Assembly: GCA_010645155.1 (NCBI GenBank)
Contig: CM021314.1
Location: 2,517 to 66,516, forward strand
Direction of reading: 5' to 3'
Length of the DNA: 64,000 nucleotides
From: Tigriopus japonicus
Lineage: Eukaryota > Arthropoda > Copepoda > Harpacticoida > Harpacticidae
Each line of letters opens with the position of its first letter. Position 1 is the stretch's first letter. This document shows, one piece after another, positions 34,238 to 45,865 of the stretch. The position numbers and the translations under genes were made by a program. The notes under the pieces were generated by a model. It was not told where the DNA came from. It made no database searches and was given only the letters and a program-made list of their open reading frames with translations.

Positions 34238-34565
34238 AAAACGCGGAGTTTTCCTCAAAAACAACGGTCTAAAAAATTGCCTAGACATGTATTAGTACTT
34301 TTTGAAATCAGGACGTTAAGGGCTACAATTTCATTGTTGACGACAAATTGTTCTTAGGCTTTAAAAATATATGATAACTTATAAACTCATATTTTTTAAG
34401 GATTTTTCCTTCCACTAACATTTTTCTCTCTTAAATGTGTTCGGAGGGAATGCCTTTGTAGCATTTCAATAAGTAAAATGTTTAAGCTGTTGAAATATTC
34501 GAATCACCGTTTTGGGAATGGCCTGATTTGAGGTGCTTATCTGATTTTGACAATCTTGAGCCTCT
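34238..34565 (+). repeat. Diverged third copy of the inverted-repeat outer end
   Basis: TTTTCCTCAAAAACAACGGT, then ATGTATTAGTACTTTTTGAA and CTGATTTTGACAATCTTGAG, match 44263-44590 at roughly 80% identity. This shows that the end of the 1.6-kb inverted repeat is itself a dispersed repeat. Confidence 0.75.
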
Positions 34566-34787
34566 AAACAGAGAAACAGAAAACAAAGCTTTTGAATTGG
34601 ACCGAAATGATACACCCTGTATTTTTTGCTCACATATAAATTTCAATGATGATTTTGCAAAAAAAAATTCTAGCCGATCATTTATACACATGGCCCGGAA
34701 ATTTTCATCCAAAGATCAAGAGTCCGTTTGTCTTTGGCGCAAAATGGTGACGTTGTAACTAAATTAATGTCATTTTGCTCATTTCAG

Positions 34788-34971
34788 GCTTAACTGGCGT
34801 TCAGAGTGGAGGCACTCTAAATCTTATAGCTTGCGAGGTCTTGAAAGCAAGTGGTAAACGTGCTAAATGGAATTGGGAACGAAATTCAAATGAATTAAAA
34901 TCCTTATGTTGTGGTTTGGGTAATATTGCAATACCCATTTCGATTTCAATTCAATGCACCAAGCTGCAATG
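34788..34971 (+). CDS. ALO-like oxidase, exon closing the FAD-binding domain
   Basis: Acceptor CATTTCAG and donor GTAAGG. The exon has two bases, 60 codons and two bases, so it enters in phase 1 and leaves in phase 2. The first codon completes a glycine and the translation runs LTGVQSGGTLNLIACEVLKA, then KSLCCGLGNIAIPISISIQC. In ALO-family oxidases the same place reads GTHGTGLKHGSL...D.F.A.RVGLGALGIITSVTLQC, so the fold is kept but the THG flavin loop is changed to LTG. The frame has no stops. Intron density of transposons on both sides is high, and the exon itself is clean. Confidence 0.82.
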
Positions 34972-34979
34972 GTAAGGAC

Positions 34980-37539
34980 ATATTTTTGGGGATGATCTAC
35001 ATCAAACAGGAAAAAAAAAATCTAGTCAGAGGTTATTATGGGATGAAGCCATGGGTGGGGTGGAGAGTTGGAGGTGGTGGTTAAATGTTCTCCTCCCGCT
35101 TCCCATTTTCCGCATTTTCTGGCTACGTCATTCAGAGCCCCTCTTCCGTATTAGAACCAATTATCAAATGTAATTAACATGACAGATATCTGGAACTTTT
35201 TGACGAACAGGGGTTGCATGTACTACCGTGTTAACGGCGAAGCTCCCAAAATGGTGTGGTTTATAGCCAGTACATAATACTTCATGATTATCGTACCGTA
35301 AAGATAACGAACAAAATGACAATCCATCACCTTGTACGGTGCTGAATATGGAGGCTGAAGGGATGCCTTCATAAGTCCCCGCGGAACATACACGAATTTG
35401 GATCGTCTTAAAAATTTCGGCACAGAGCAAAGTGATCAAGAGCGCTATTGTGCTAGTAGAGCTCGAAGGGATGCCATTGACTCTCTGAGGGTGCTCAGAA
35501 AGCCTTAAGGAATAACTATATTTCGATTTAATTAAAAAAAATTCTCCTAACAAATGCAGGGAACCACCATATACTAGGTCAGATGCGGACAAGGATGGTG
35601 CATTTTGGATTTTAGGGAATTTCTGCCATTTTCTCCCACTTGGCAGAAAATGGCAAAAAATGGCAAAAAATGACAGAAAATAGGGGAAAATGACCGTCAA
35701 TGGACAAATATATGCGTAGACGCGTTCAACTACAAGTCCGTAATTGTGAACTATCTTTTAGAAAATCAAACGTCATTAAAGTTTACACAAATACATCATA
35801 GTAACAAATCTTGACCCAAAATTAATTGCTAACATCATTTTTATGGTAAAATAAGTTGGATAACTTTTAACACGTTATATTTGAAAACACTTGTGCATTA
35901 GCAAATATGATTATTAAGTCTATACCTCAAGAATATTATCCTATTTGTCTTTTCAAATCCTGGTTAAATACGACTCATTCTTTTAATCTGCTATATAAAG
36001 ATATAATTTAGGCTCTGATAAGATCTGAAAGATAAGGTTAGGTTTAAATTAGGTCAGTTTAGGTTTAAAGTGAGCTAATCCACTTTAATGTGTTCTGTGA
36101 AGCTATTTTGGAAGGGGAGTTTGGTTGGCTAAAAAAGGTTTGGCAACCGGTGAGCCACAGCCCACATGTGAGCCCAAAGGTGATCATCGGTTGCCCCACG
36201 AACAATGAGGAAAGTCCTAAATAATGGGCCCAAAGGTTCGTTAATTTGTGGGCCCATGCACCTGCCACCATCTGTATGATGAGCCCCGACTTCACCGAAC
36301 CAAATTTGGTGAGCCTGACACAAAAACGGTTGCCGACCCTTGTCTTAAAATGTTGCATACGCGTAAGCTCGCCACTCTTTGTTTGGAGCTGGCAATCCGA
36401 GCAGGGTTGCTAGGTGGCCGAATTTGAAACCCGGTGGCTGAAAGAAAAAATCTCTCGGCTATTTCCAAAGGTGACTGAAAGTGGCCGATTTGGAGATCTT
36501 GTGGCCGAGAAAAAAAAACAATTCTTCGGCCATATCAAAGTGTGGCTGAAAGTGGCCAAAACTAAAAAAACATAATCGAAATGTTTATGAAGTTTGTAAA
36601 ATGAATCCTGCATTGGTCTGAAATTTTATTGCATTTGAACGTGCCATGTTCTGCCTACCAGAGCATAGACATATGGGTATATATAGACTTGAAACATTTA
36701 GTTTATGTCCAAAAAACTGCGCACTTGCAATATTTCAAACTTTGTTATAATGTTCAATTTTAGAATTAGAAGCATCCTAAGATTTTTGATTGATGAGACT
36801 TCTATTTCATGTGAAACCCTCTTTTGGAAGAAACTTTTGTTTTCATTTGGTGCTAAACTTGCTGCTAAACTAATCAAAAATGGACCAATCAAACTCAAAC
36901 ACCCTAGCAACTGATCAATCCTTTTCTTTTCAAGATCTGAAACAAATGTCATTGTGTTTGCAAATTTCCATACCAATTGGATAACAATTTTAAAGTAAAG
37001 TACCTTTTCTTGGAAATGTTAGAAGTAGGAATGTTATTTTGGAGGTTGGGCACAATGTTGATTGAGGGAATTGAAATTTGCATTATTGCGATTGTGTTCA
37101 ACTTGTGTTGAATATGCACCAAATAGAAGCATGATGCAGAGTTCAAAAATGGAAAATCCTGTTGAAGTACCCTTTATTCAAATCTCCTTAAATTATGGGA
37201 AATATTTATTACCCTGCAAAATCTTTCTTTTAATCAAATTGACATTTTGAAAACTTCATGGGCTACTGTCTAACCCTCCGTGTAAGTTGTTCATGACAGG
37301 AGAAATTCTGGACAACTTGCTTGGAGAATAAGAGAATTGCCTGTCAAGTTTTCAAAATGTCTAGCTCCATTCAAAAAGATTTTGATGGATGTCAAATGTA
37401 TACTATGGCATGTAGGAAATCTTGAATGAAGGTTCTATTGCGGGGGAAAAATGGGGAGGTACTTTTAAAATGTCTTTTATTTAAAAGAATATAGTTCTGG
37501 GCCCTACTAGTCATCCACTTAAGTGCAAAAAGTGATGAT
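34980..37539. other. Intronic sequence, weak repeat traces
   Basis: CAGGGTTGCTAGGTGGCCG at 36402 looks like a hAT left end, and TGGCCGA/GTGGCTGAAAG motifs recur to about 36560, but no matching right end was found. At about 35624-35690 TTTCTGCCATTTTCT and its complement alternate. No gene is seen. Confidence 0.4.
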
Positions 37540-37898
37540 TAGGGGCAGGAAGTTTAGACGAATAAAACTGTCAAATTAAACGAAAAAAAACAAATAGAAT
37601 TGCCTAAGTAGACGAAAAAAGACGAAAAAAATGACCGATTAAACGAAAAAAGACGAATAAAAGTTCCCATAAAACGAAAAAAAACGAAAAACGATTTGCT
37701 TTTTAAGATGTAAAAATCGAATCAATTTCCCCAAAAGGCGAATGAAACAGTTTGATAATAAAGAAGACAAATTAAATGCCCGTACAGACGAAAAAAGACT
37801 TTTAAAACTGCTCCCACAATATAGACGATACCGGAGAAAAATCTGTCTGCTTGTGCAAGAAACGGCGAAATCTAGAAACTTTGAAAAAGGAAGTAATT
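37540..37898. repeat. Truncated copy of the GACGAATAA element
   Basis: It starts TAGGGGCAGGAAGTTTAGAC and matches the reverse complement of about 9850-10179. Similarity ends at AGTAATTAAT, where LINE endonuclease sequence begins. Confidence 0.7.
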
Positions 37899-38107
37899 AA
37901 TCATGGTAATCACGTAATCAAGCCAATCACGGACTATGACGACCTCGTCTCGAATCTCACATCCATCCTCAAGAAGGTGAAGAATCCGGAGAAAGTCATC
38001 ATTGGTGGTGATTTTAACATCCGATCCGACTCGAGTGAATTCTCCGAACTCGCCAAGATTCTGAGTCAATGGAGAATCACTTTGCGCTCCGACCCGGGAG
38101 TCCCAAC

Positions 38108-39018
38108 TACTGATGCGAACAAATTGGCCATTTCCTTGTTTGTTTATATATTTGTTTGAGTTTTCACAATATTTGTTTGTTTGGGGTAAATTTGTACCAT
38201 TCCCAAATAAAAACAGTGTTGCTGTCAAGATTTGTCATGATTTGTAAAAGCGAGTGTCTAATGATTATTTTCGCCACAATGATTATTGCTATTGAAATGA
38301 TTTATTGGTCCAAGAGATATATTCCATGAAAATGGAACACTTACTTTTGACTTTCGAATTTTTTTCAAGACTTTGATTTTCTTTTGACCTTTTTCAACTC
38401 ATAAGGGATGACATTTTTGGCAGCCTTGTTTTTCGGGGAGACCAAAACAAACAACAGCTGTTGACTTCTCTTTCCAATACTTCAATCCCTCTAAAATAGT
38501 TCAAGGTTGTGCTGCGATTATAGGGGGAGCTGCTCTCTTCAGTCGAGAGTGAGCAAAATGTACTTCTCAGAGGGAGCCACCTGAAATTCGAGTCAAAAAA
38601 AGCGAGTCACTTTGAAACCGACCGTGTTTCCAGTCCGTGAGCGTGCGTTCGAGCGAGCGTTCTTAGATGGAGATTTAAAAAAAAGAGCCAAATGGAGGAA
38701 CGATTATTTTTTGAGAAAGTAGCATGCACGAACAATTTCTATTTTGTTTCAGTTCCTCCAAAAAGTTTGTAACACTGATTTGAATACGTTTGTTTCATTT
38801 CATTCAACTCTAATCAAATATGTAAAATCTATTCGATGAAGGTGAAGCCGTCACACTCTCAAGTGATCAAAATGACACCTCGTGGGGTAAACAAGTCATA
38901 ATTTGAAGCTAAATGACTAATTTATTTGTTCTTTGTTTGTGATTTCTATTTGTTTGGTATGCTGTCGTTTGTTTGTCTTTGTTTGTTCTTGGTTATATTT
39001 GTTTGTTTCCCATCAGTA
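38108..39018. mobile_element. Non-autonomous hAT element, family F
   Basis: This 911-bp element has ends TACTGATGCGAACAAA and (inverted) TACTGATGGGAAACAAA. The target duplication is GTCCCAAC (38100-38107, 39019-39026). TTTGTTTG motifs are packed into the last ~100 bp and recur near the left end. It lies inside the LINE endonuclease. Confidence 0.88.
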
Positions 39019-39093
39019 GTCCCAACACACACTTACTCCTGGGGCGCCTCCGTACTTGACCACATCTTCATATCAGAAAATTTACATCTACGG

Positions 39094-39330
39094 CAGGGGT
39101 TCTCAACCTATGGGTATTTACCCAAAATTGGGTAAATTTGACTTTCTGTTGAGTAAATTTGTGTCCGGAAAAATTGGAAAAAACTTGGTTTTTTTCGACC
39201 AATATTGCACGTTTTTCTCTTCTTCATGTATTTTGACATTTTTATTGTTATTGGTCATTGCATAGGGGGGTAAATCGAATATTTCCCTTGCCAACATGGG
39301 TATCCCCCGGAAAAAGGTTGAGAACCCCTG
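39094..39330. mobile_element. Non-autonomous hAT element, family G (237 bp)
   Basis: The ends CAGGGGTTCTCAACCT are exactly inverted apart from one base, and the flanking duplication ATCTACGG is perfect (39086-39093, 39331-39338). GGGTAAAT-like motifs lie near both ends. It is inserted in the LINE relic 75 bp after family F. Confidence 0.92.
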
Positions 39331-39710
39331 ATCTACGGCTAGTAATGTTCATCAACTGGTATGGTCGTTTCTGATCACCTCCCCATTTCAGTCACCTTCA
39401 AAATGCCCAGAAACTTCCATCATCTGGGCGTGACTCGAAAGGGGAGATGCGTGGTCAATATGCAGGAGTGTGCGGCTCTACTTGAGGCCCTGCAGTTATT
39501 CATCGACAACCAGAAGGACTACAATCCAACTGCAGTGGCCCAAGGTATTTCACAAGCATTCCATGGGTCCTCTTCACACAAAAAGAAACTGAGGAATAGG
39601 AAAAATGTTAGGCCTGTCTGCCCCAGCATCTCCTCTATGGGAACTCTGACTCTTAGGGCTGTCAAATTATTGCCAAATCACATAACGTTACATGAGACCT
39701 AGCTTAAAAT

Positions 39711-40984
39711 TAATGTTTTCTGTCAACAGTTTCATTAGTCAATATCCAAAGTATTTAGATATAAGCAAGAGGTCCTAGTTCATAATTCAAAACCAATAGT
39801 TCAGGAAATAGATGAAGGATAATTTTAACAAGAACGTGATTTTGGCCTAATAAACTCTTAGAAAAATTGGGAATACTGACACTCAAGCTGTTGGATAGCA
39901 GTTCCAGCCAGATCCTCTTGTCCTTTTAATCTAGGCTTTTTTAACAAGAGTTATTTTAAAAATTATATTAGATAATTAATTATGAGCCTGCACCTTAGAA
40001 TTTTTTTTTTTTTACTCTTTGGAAAACATTTTGCCAAAATGAATGATTTATAACAATACATACAAGAAAGATTACTTAGGAGCATACTTATGTTACTCCT
40101 GTTTTTGCGCCTGCTAGGCCAGCGTGCCATCAACAGGAAGGGTCACGTTTTGGCAGTTTTGTTTACTGGTACTTTTTGACAAAATTCGTGCTTAGTGTTG
40201 CATGCGATAATCCAAACTTGTGTCCAGCATGCGCAAAGGAAGATGCAATTCAGTTATTGTTGAGGCCAATCTGAGATTGACCTTTAAACTACTGATGGGA
40301 ACAAGCTGCACCTTGAAGAGGAGTTTGGGCCAAGGAACAATTTCCAGCTGTGCTTGACAGCTTGCAAGCACGTTCACCCCATGTCAGGTTTGCCAGTAAA
40401 ACGTCATTTTTTGGCCACTAGAAAAGGAGTAAAATGGTTTGCACTCAAGATTAACAAAGCCTGCTTCAAATAGCCCCAAAGGAGGCAGATATCTTGACAA
40501 ATCTGGCAAATTTGGCAATCAGGCAAAAAAATGGCAAATTTTGTAACAGACAAGGAGTTTTGGTTCCATTTGTAGATCAGGCCAAAAAGACTACGAATGG
40601 TTTGGCAACCCTGCTTTCAACTGTAGGTTCTTCTTTAGGTCTTCTGAGCTTTGTGCCTTGAAACCTTGAATGCTTGGTTTGGTTTGAGGCAGCTGAAATG
40701 GAAACAAGCCCAGCTTGAAAAATTGAACTGCTTGATAGCTTGGGAAATCCCATCAGTACTTAAAACTAGAGTTCTAGGGAGAGAAATGACACACCAACCC
40801 AGCCACTTGCCTTCAGTTTTGATCCCCCTTCACTAGCCTGAAGTTGGGCAGGATCACCGAAATGTGTTCTAAAAAGAAGAGTGGCCTGACAGCCCAAGCA
40901 GAAATTGATTGATTTTTGAGTCAAATTTGTAGATGACGTGGGTTGAAAAAATAAGTCATTTAGCAACTAATCTTTTGGATTGTT
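39711..40984. other. No recognised gene
   Basis: Intronic. TTTGGCAACCCTG at about 40600-40612 resembles a hAT right end, and CAGGTTTGCCAG at 40388 a possible left end, but the flanks disagree. Nothing else is recognised. Confidence 0.35.
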
Positions 40985-41212
40985 GGTGCTAGGGTCGGAG
41001 GGTTGAGCCTCGCCCGGCCAGCGAAGCCAGCCATCACATCGTCCAAATCATTTCCGATAGGCAATTACAAGTCCGGTATCAGAGTGGTTCTACGTCTGTG
41101 GGTGTGGATTAACGTCTAAAAGTCTCCTTGAGAAAGGATGAGGAGGAGAATCGAACCTGGGACCTCTCTCACTATAGGAAACTGCGCTAACCACGACACC
41201 ACGTCTCCTCCC
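40985..41212 (-). mobile_element. SINE family B, copy 1
   Basis: On the minus strand the head GGAGGAGACGTGGTGTCGTG runs on to GGTTAGCGCAGTTTCC (A-box-like) and B box GGTTCGATTCTCC, with CTCCTCC closing the stem. The body includes CGTCTGTGGGTG-complement, GATACCGGACTTG and GATGTGATGGCTGGCTTCGC. The same unit is at 54362-54600. Confidence 0.8.
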
Positions 41213-44098
41213 ATCACTTTACTTCACACGTCTCCTCCCTAAAATTGTAATTCCCTAATTGAAACCTCATACTCCTCCAAACACTCAAATCAGATTGGAT
41301 CTTGAATTAAATTACTTGGAATTGAAATAGAAGGTCTCCAAAAAACGGGGAACACCGAGGTTGAGTTCGGCCACTTTTAGCAATTGCGTGTTATTTTATG
41401 AGCATCAAGAGGATGAACCACCAGTCAGGTAGACCAAATCTTAAAATAAAGAAAGTTATGTAGAAACTGTGAAGCGTAAATGATGGAATTAAGTAATCTT
41501 TGGTGCTTTTTCTTGTATCTGTTTATCTCTTGAACATCAAAAACTTTGTAGCTGATCCACTCTGTGAGTGAATACATTATATCGAGTGAATTCATCTCTA
41601 TAAACGGAGAGTTTTTGCTTCAAATCCTCGGCAATTACCGTGATAGAGGTAAAAAAGCAAGAAAAGACCCCATTGAGAACATCTGAAGGCTTCTTGTAAA
41701 GTGTGGGCCCTACAATTCTTCCGATTGTCTGGGATGACGTCACTGCCGCGGAGGAAGTTCAAAAAGAAAGTAGATCTTAAAAATTGATAAAAATTGGCGG
41801 TATTTAAGAGATTAAATTTCAAACTTTCGCTATGCATTGCCAATTGATAAAGTTCAATTTTGTCTTTTAAACTTTGATCAAAACCTTTTCGGTAAGGCAA
41901 TTCATAAATATGAAGGAAAAATTGAAGGATGGTTTTCAATAAGGAGATTGGCAAGGTGAATGATTATTTCAGCAATTTTCACAAAACCCTTTATTGTTCA
42001 AACAAATGCACACTTATTTTAAGTACTTTTTTCATTTGATTTTGCGGATTCTTGATGAATCTGATGACGCTGTGTGCCTGGGCAATTGGTGATGAATTTT
42101 GTGGCTGTTTCCTGTTTCCAAAAGTGTAGATGGTGAAGCGGAATTGACAAGCCCAAACATAAATTAAACAAAGTGTTGCCATGTTCAGATTAGTCCTGGC
42201 TAACGTTTTTGGGTAAAATGGTTTGCCATAATGAGATTTATTTTTTGGTTGATGTTATTTTTATTAAAAAAATGTACTGCTCAAATAACATGTTGCCTTC
42301 TGTCTATGCTTTGCTTCTCCCAAATTATACTAAGGTGCTCAATTTACACACATTTGTATGCACATTTATAGGATTTGGCATTGAAAATATGTCTTGGGCA
42401 CTTTCATTTGTACCTTCCGCTCTTTAGGTCAAGCTTTTCACAATATTCTTTGGAAATATCTGTCTTTAAACAAAACATCTGGCCAGTTTCAGCAGTAAAC
42501 AAGGCAGACCTCTCTGTATCAAATGGTAGTATGAAATAGGTGTTTTATGGAAGCTAGAAGATTGGTTATTAGAAAGAGGCAATACAAAGCCAAAGTTTCT
42601 GGTGGATATTAGGGTCAAAATTACAATGATTGTTTTGCCAGAATCACAAATTCTGCTCTCAAAATCCTTTTTGTTGTATATTTCAAGCTCATTATAGGTG
42701 TCGGTGTTGTGTTTCAGAATTAGTAAATCCTTGCATGTGACCACAAAGTAGGAAAAGGTTTGCATGACCCTGTCAGTCAGGAAAGAACATCCCAGTCATC
42801 ATCTGATCAGTGGCAGAGGGACTGCATTCAGTTGTTCTGTTATGCCGTCATCCAGAAAATCGGATGAATCATAGGGCCCATACTTGTCAAGTGTCAGAAC
42901 AATCAAGCGACGCAGGAAGTGATGGAAATCGATTTCTACACATTATTGAACGAGTGTTGTTTTGTTTTGTTTGTCGTGGAGTCAGAACGCAGCTTCGCAG
43001 CTGTGATCTGATAGAGGCTGTCCGCCATATGGGGATATTCCCGCTCCACTTGGACAAGCCAACAAGCATTAATTTTTACCTCACCCTCGGGAATGACCCC
43101 AGTTTCGCCCATTTAAGCCGTCAAGGGCCGTGACTATGAGACACTGTAATCACATGCGTTTTCTTTTCTTACCGCTGGAGCCACCACCCCAACTTCAACC
43201 CGCCTGTCTTAGCTTGGAAGAAGCGAGAGTGCTTCAGTTAAAACGTGATAAATCCCTCCTGTGAAAGGCCTTTTGCCAAAATGAGAACAGAATTGACTGG
43301 GGTAGAGACATATCTAAGTCATCAAACAATCACTCTCAACATTGGTTGACAAAATGCTGAGGATTTTACGATCAAAATGATAGCTATGATATTACGCTTC
43401 TTCACAGTCCAGCCCTACTTTGCCCATCTGCCAGTCTGCGCTCCGTTACCTTAGCGGGAAATTTCAAAATTGCTCGCTCTCTTCTCGAAGGCAGACGAGA
43501 CGCGGCAGCTGAGGCTGGAGTGTGAGGAAAAGTGAAATCATCACTATCATTTTGGTTCGAAAAATGCCATTTTTGTTTGTTGTACGGTATTTCAAGTCAA
43601 AGAAATAGAATTACATAAAACCCACTTAAAACACAGATTGTCGGAAAATTGCTATTCAATGAACAAAAGGTTACACAGGTCATCATATTTTATGGAACTC
43701 TATACAGTTTTGAAAATCTCTATTCGGTCGTGGTCAGACGAATGAGAAATTGTGTCAAGACTTGTTCTCTAAGATGGGCGAAGATGGGTAGAAATTGGTT
43801 GGGATTTGGAGTTCCTCTTCGTTTTGGACCTCTTCCAAAACACCAAACCTATTTTCTGGAGATAGCTCTTTGCCTTTCTTTTTCATTGCTTGACAAAAAG
43901 ATGGTCATAAGTAACTTAAATCTTTATTTTCTGGGTTTTACGGTATGAACAGTGAAGATTTTATGCCCTAGGAATAACAGTGCAGAACCTTGAAAGGTTG
44001 TAAGAGGATCGTCATACACTTTCCGTTCAAGAGGTCAACGTCATCTCGCCTAAAGGTTGGTGTTGTTGCGACATTGGTCCTTGTTATTTTTTTGGGGG
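41213..44098. other. Intronic sequence; one shared module
   Basis: No gene is seen in 2.9 kb. The block 42979-43042 (AACGCAGCTTCGCAGCTG...GAGGCTGTCCGC) matches 15905-15960 inside hAT family D. A GC-richer patch lies at 43420-43530 with no coding match. The open frames 41598-41954 (-) and 42810-43133 (+) are unassigned. Confidence 0.4.
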
Positions 44099-44141
44099 NN
44101 NNNNNNNNNNNNNNNNNNNNNNNNNNNNNNNNNNNNNNNNN
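44099..44141. other. Assembly gap (43 N)
   Basis: A run of Ns after a G tract. Sequence to its right (44142-44256) is GC-richer than the surroundings and ends where the inverted repeat starts. The order and orientation of the inverted repeat relative to the left side is therefore unproven. Confidence 1.
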
Positions 44142-44256
44142 TTTTTATTACCGTCTATCCCAACAGCACCCGACCTCGCACCGTTTAGGGAAGCACCTAC
44201 ACTCGGCCCTTAAGAACACGTTAGCACTCGCGGCCATTCTGCCTTCCTTAAAGTAC

Positions 44257-45865
44257 ACACGGTGTTTTCCTCAAAAACAACGGTTTAAAAAAATTGCCAA
44301 GGCATGTATTAGTACTTTTTGAAATCAGGACGTTAAGGGACATTGTAGACGACAAATTAATCCTAGGCTTTAAAAAATATATGATAACTTAAAAGTGCAT
44401 ATTATTTAAGGATTTCTCCTTCAAGTAATTTTTTTCTCGGTGAAATTTGTTAAAAGGTAATGCCAATGTAGCTTTACAATGAATATTGAAAAGGTATTAT
44501 ACGTTTAAGCACTTGAAATACTCGAATTACTTTTTAGGAAATGGCCTCATGTGAGGTGATTCTCTGATTTTGACAATCTTGAGTCTCTTTGGCCAGTATT
44601 ATACTTGCAATGAAAGATGCTTAGGTGTTTCCGGAAACCACTGGTAGCAAAAACCTCCATTTTGATGTTGTACATTCACTTCAATCGTTTCTTTTTCAAA
44701 AACATGCTCGATTCCACCATTGTTTTGATTTCAAATATAGTCACGTTTATAATGGCTTACAGGATTGCCAATTTTCTTACTTCAAATTGAAGGCCCAACT
44801 AGTAAGTTTTTTAATGCCACAACTGCTTGAACAGGGATGCTTATCTGACTAGAATCATTATAACTGGTCTTCCAAATGCCGAACTGTCAAGCCTTGCTCC
44901 CCTGTTCATAGAGCGCTTTTCAGTAGGAAGGAGTCTCTATGTATTGCTGGAAAACTGGCACAAGCAGGGAGCCTCCTTTCGACTTTGTCTGTGATCCGAT
45001 TGATGAAAGGCTAATGGAAGGATGGCAAACAGCCTTGCCAGATTCGAACACGTTTGTGACAGTTGGGAGGAATGCTGGCCAAGCGAGTGGCCAGAGTAAA
45101 GAACAATATGGCGTCAAAGTCATTTGTTTGTTGGCAATCCTGTCAGCCATTATGAACGTGACTAGAGCGCTATAATAAAAGAGTACGCGCATGTGCCATT
45201 TTGGTCCCAAGACGTCGGTTCCATTGTACTGTGGTTCTTGGGTTCGACCTGTTTGAGGCAACTTTACCTATGCACTATTTACTACCAAATTGACGCTCAT
45301 GATCTCAGCTTACCTTTGAAAGCATAATGTTTGACCTTCATAGCCTTTGAAGGCCAAGGCTGGCCAAAACCGTGGGTGCCGGAAGATAACCTTCTCGTTC
45401 TCCTTAAACCTCGACGCGCGTTCAAGGCCAGTGCTGCTGTGAATTGACTCGGTAATGTCAGCTCTTGATGAATCTCCACGCTGATTTGCATTGAGTTTCT
45501 TACTTTTTAGGAAAACTTAATCTAACTAGATACGAAATTGATTGGTGAATATTTAGAACGTCACTTGAAGCCATTAGAGCGTTTTCCTTGCGCACAATAT
45601 TGCATTGTCATGTGAAATGACTTTTTTGTTGAACAATTATCTGGCAGCCCTGGTGAAGTTGCGCATTCGTAGCAGTCGTCAGGCTGACAGTGCTACAGAC
45701 TGTTATGCCTAACTTTGTAAAAAGTTTTGATATTTTGTACTCATAATATATATGACAGAAGCTATTTAAGTAAGTTTTTGCAATTCATCTATCAATTTTT
45801 GACTTTGTCACTAATTATTACATGAAACTAAAGAAGCTCATGGGATAGAAGTATCATTTCAATTA
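44257..45865 (+). repeat. 1.6-kb inverted repeat, left arm
   Basis: Position x pairs with 93348-x across all 1,609 bp. Every open frame in this arm recurs with identical translation in the other, and I found no mismatch in the stretches I compared. It begins ACACGGTGTTTTCC next to unrelated flanks and ends TTTCAATTA. The contained frames (for example 44920-45261, minus) match no known protein and owe their duplication to the arm. Confidence 0.95.
44740..45162. mobile_element. TA-flanked MITE inside left arm
   Basis: The ends GTCACGTTTATAATGGCTTA and (inverted) GTCACGTTCATAATGGCTGA continue CAGGATTGCCAA. TA lies on each side (44738-44739, 45163-45164). The 423-bp length and TA duplication suggest a Tc1/mariner-type non-autonomous element. 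Confidence 0.7.

Larger units (their letters stand above)
6093..34787 (+). other. 28.7-kb intron filled with transposons
   Basis: The donor GTGAGT is at 6093 and the acceptor TTTCAG at 34782-34787. The two exons it separates meet in phase 1 to form a glycine codon, and the protein alignment is continuous across the junction. The intron contains a complete gypsy element, broken gypsy, BEL/Pao, LINE and mariner copies, five 8-bp-duplication hAT elements and three SINE copies, listed separately. Confidence 0.75.
37899..39710 (+). pseudogene. LINE AP-endonuclease relic, interrupted by two hAT elements
   Basis: The + strand reads NPEKVIIGGDFNIRSDSSEF (37985-38040), the GGDFN motif of LINE endonucleases, up to the first insertion. 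It resumes at 39027 with YSWGASVLDHIFISE, and after the second insertion with VVSDHLPISV (39361-39390), the SDH catalytic motif. A lysine/arginine-rich stretch follows (to 39702). At the first insertion the frame is continuous when one 8-bp duplication is discounted. At the second, one frameshift remains. The N-terminal half of the endonuclease and the whole RT are missing. Confidence 0.85.

Noticed and set aside
36402..36915. hAT element starting CAGGGTTGCTAGG
   Set aside because: No right end with a matching target duplication was found. ACCCTAGCAACTG near 36900 is only a partial match.
40385..40612. hAT element between CAGGTTTGCC and GGCAACCCTG
   Set aside because: The 8 bp outside the ends (CCCATGT-like and CTTTCAAC) do not match, so the pairing is not supported.
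44920..45261. Conserved gene present on both arms (113 codons, twice)
   Set aside because: The duplication is due to the inverted repeat, and the frame has no recognisable domain.
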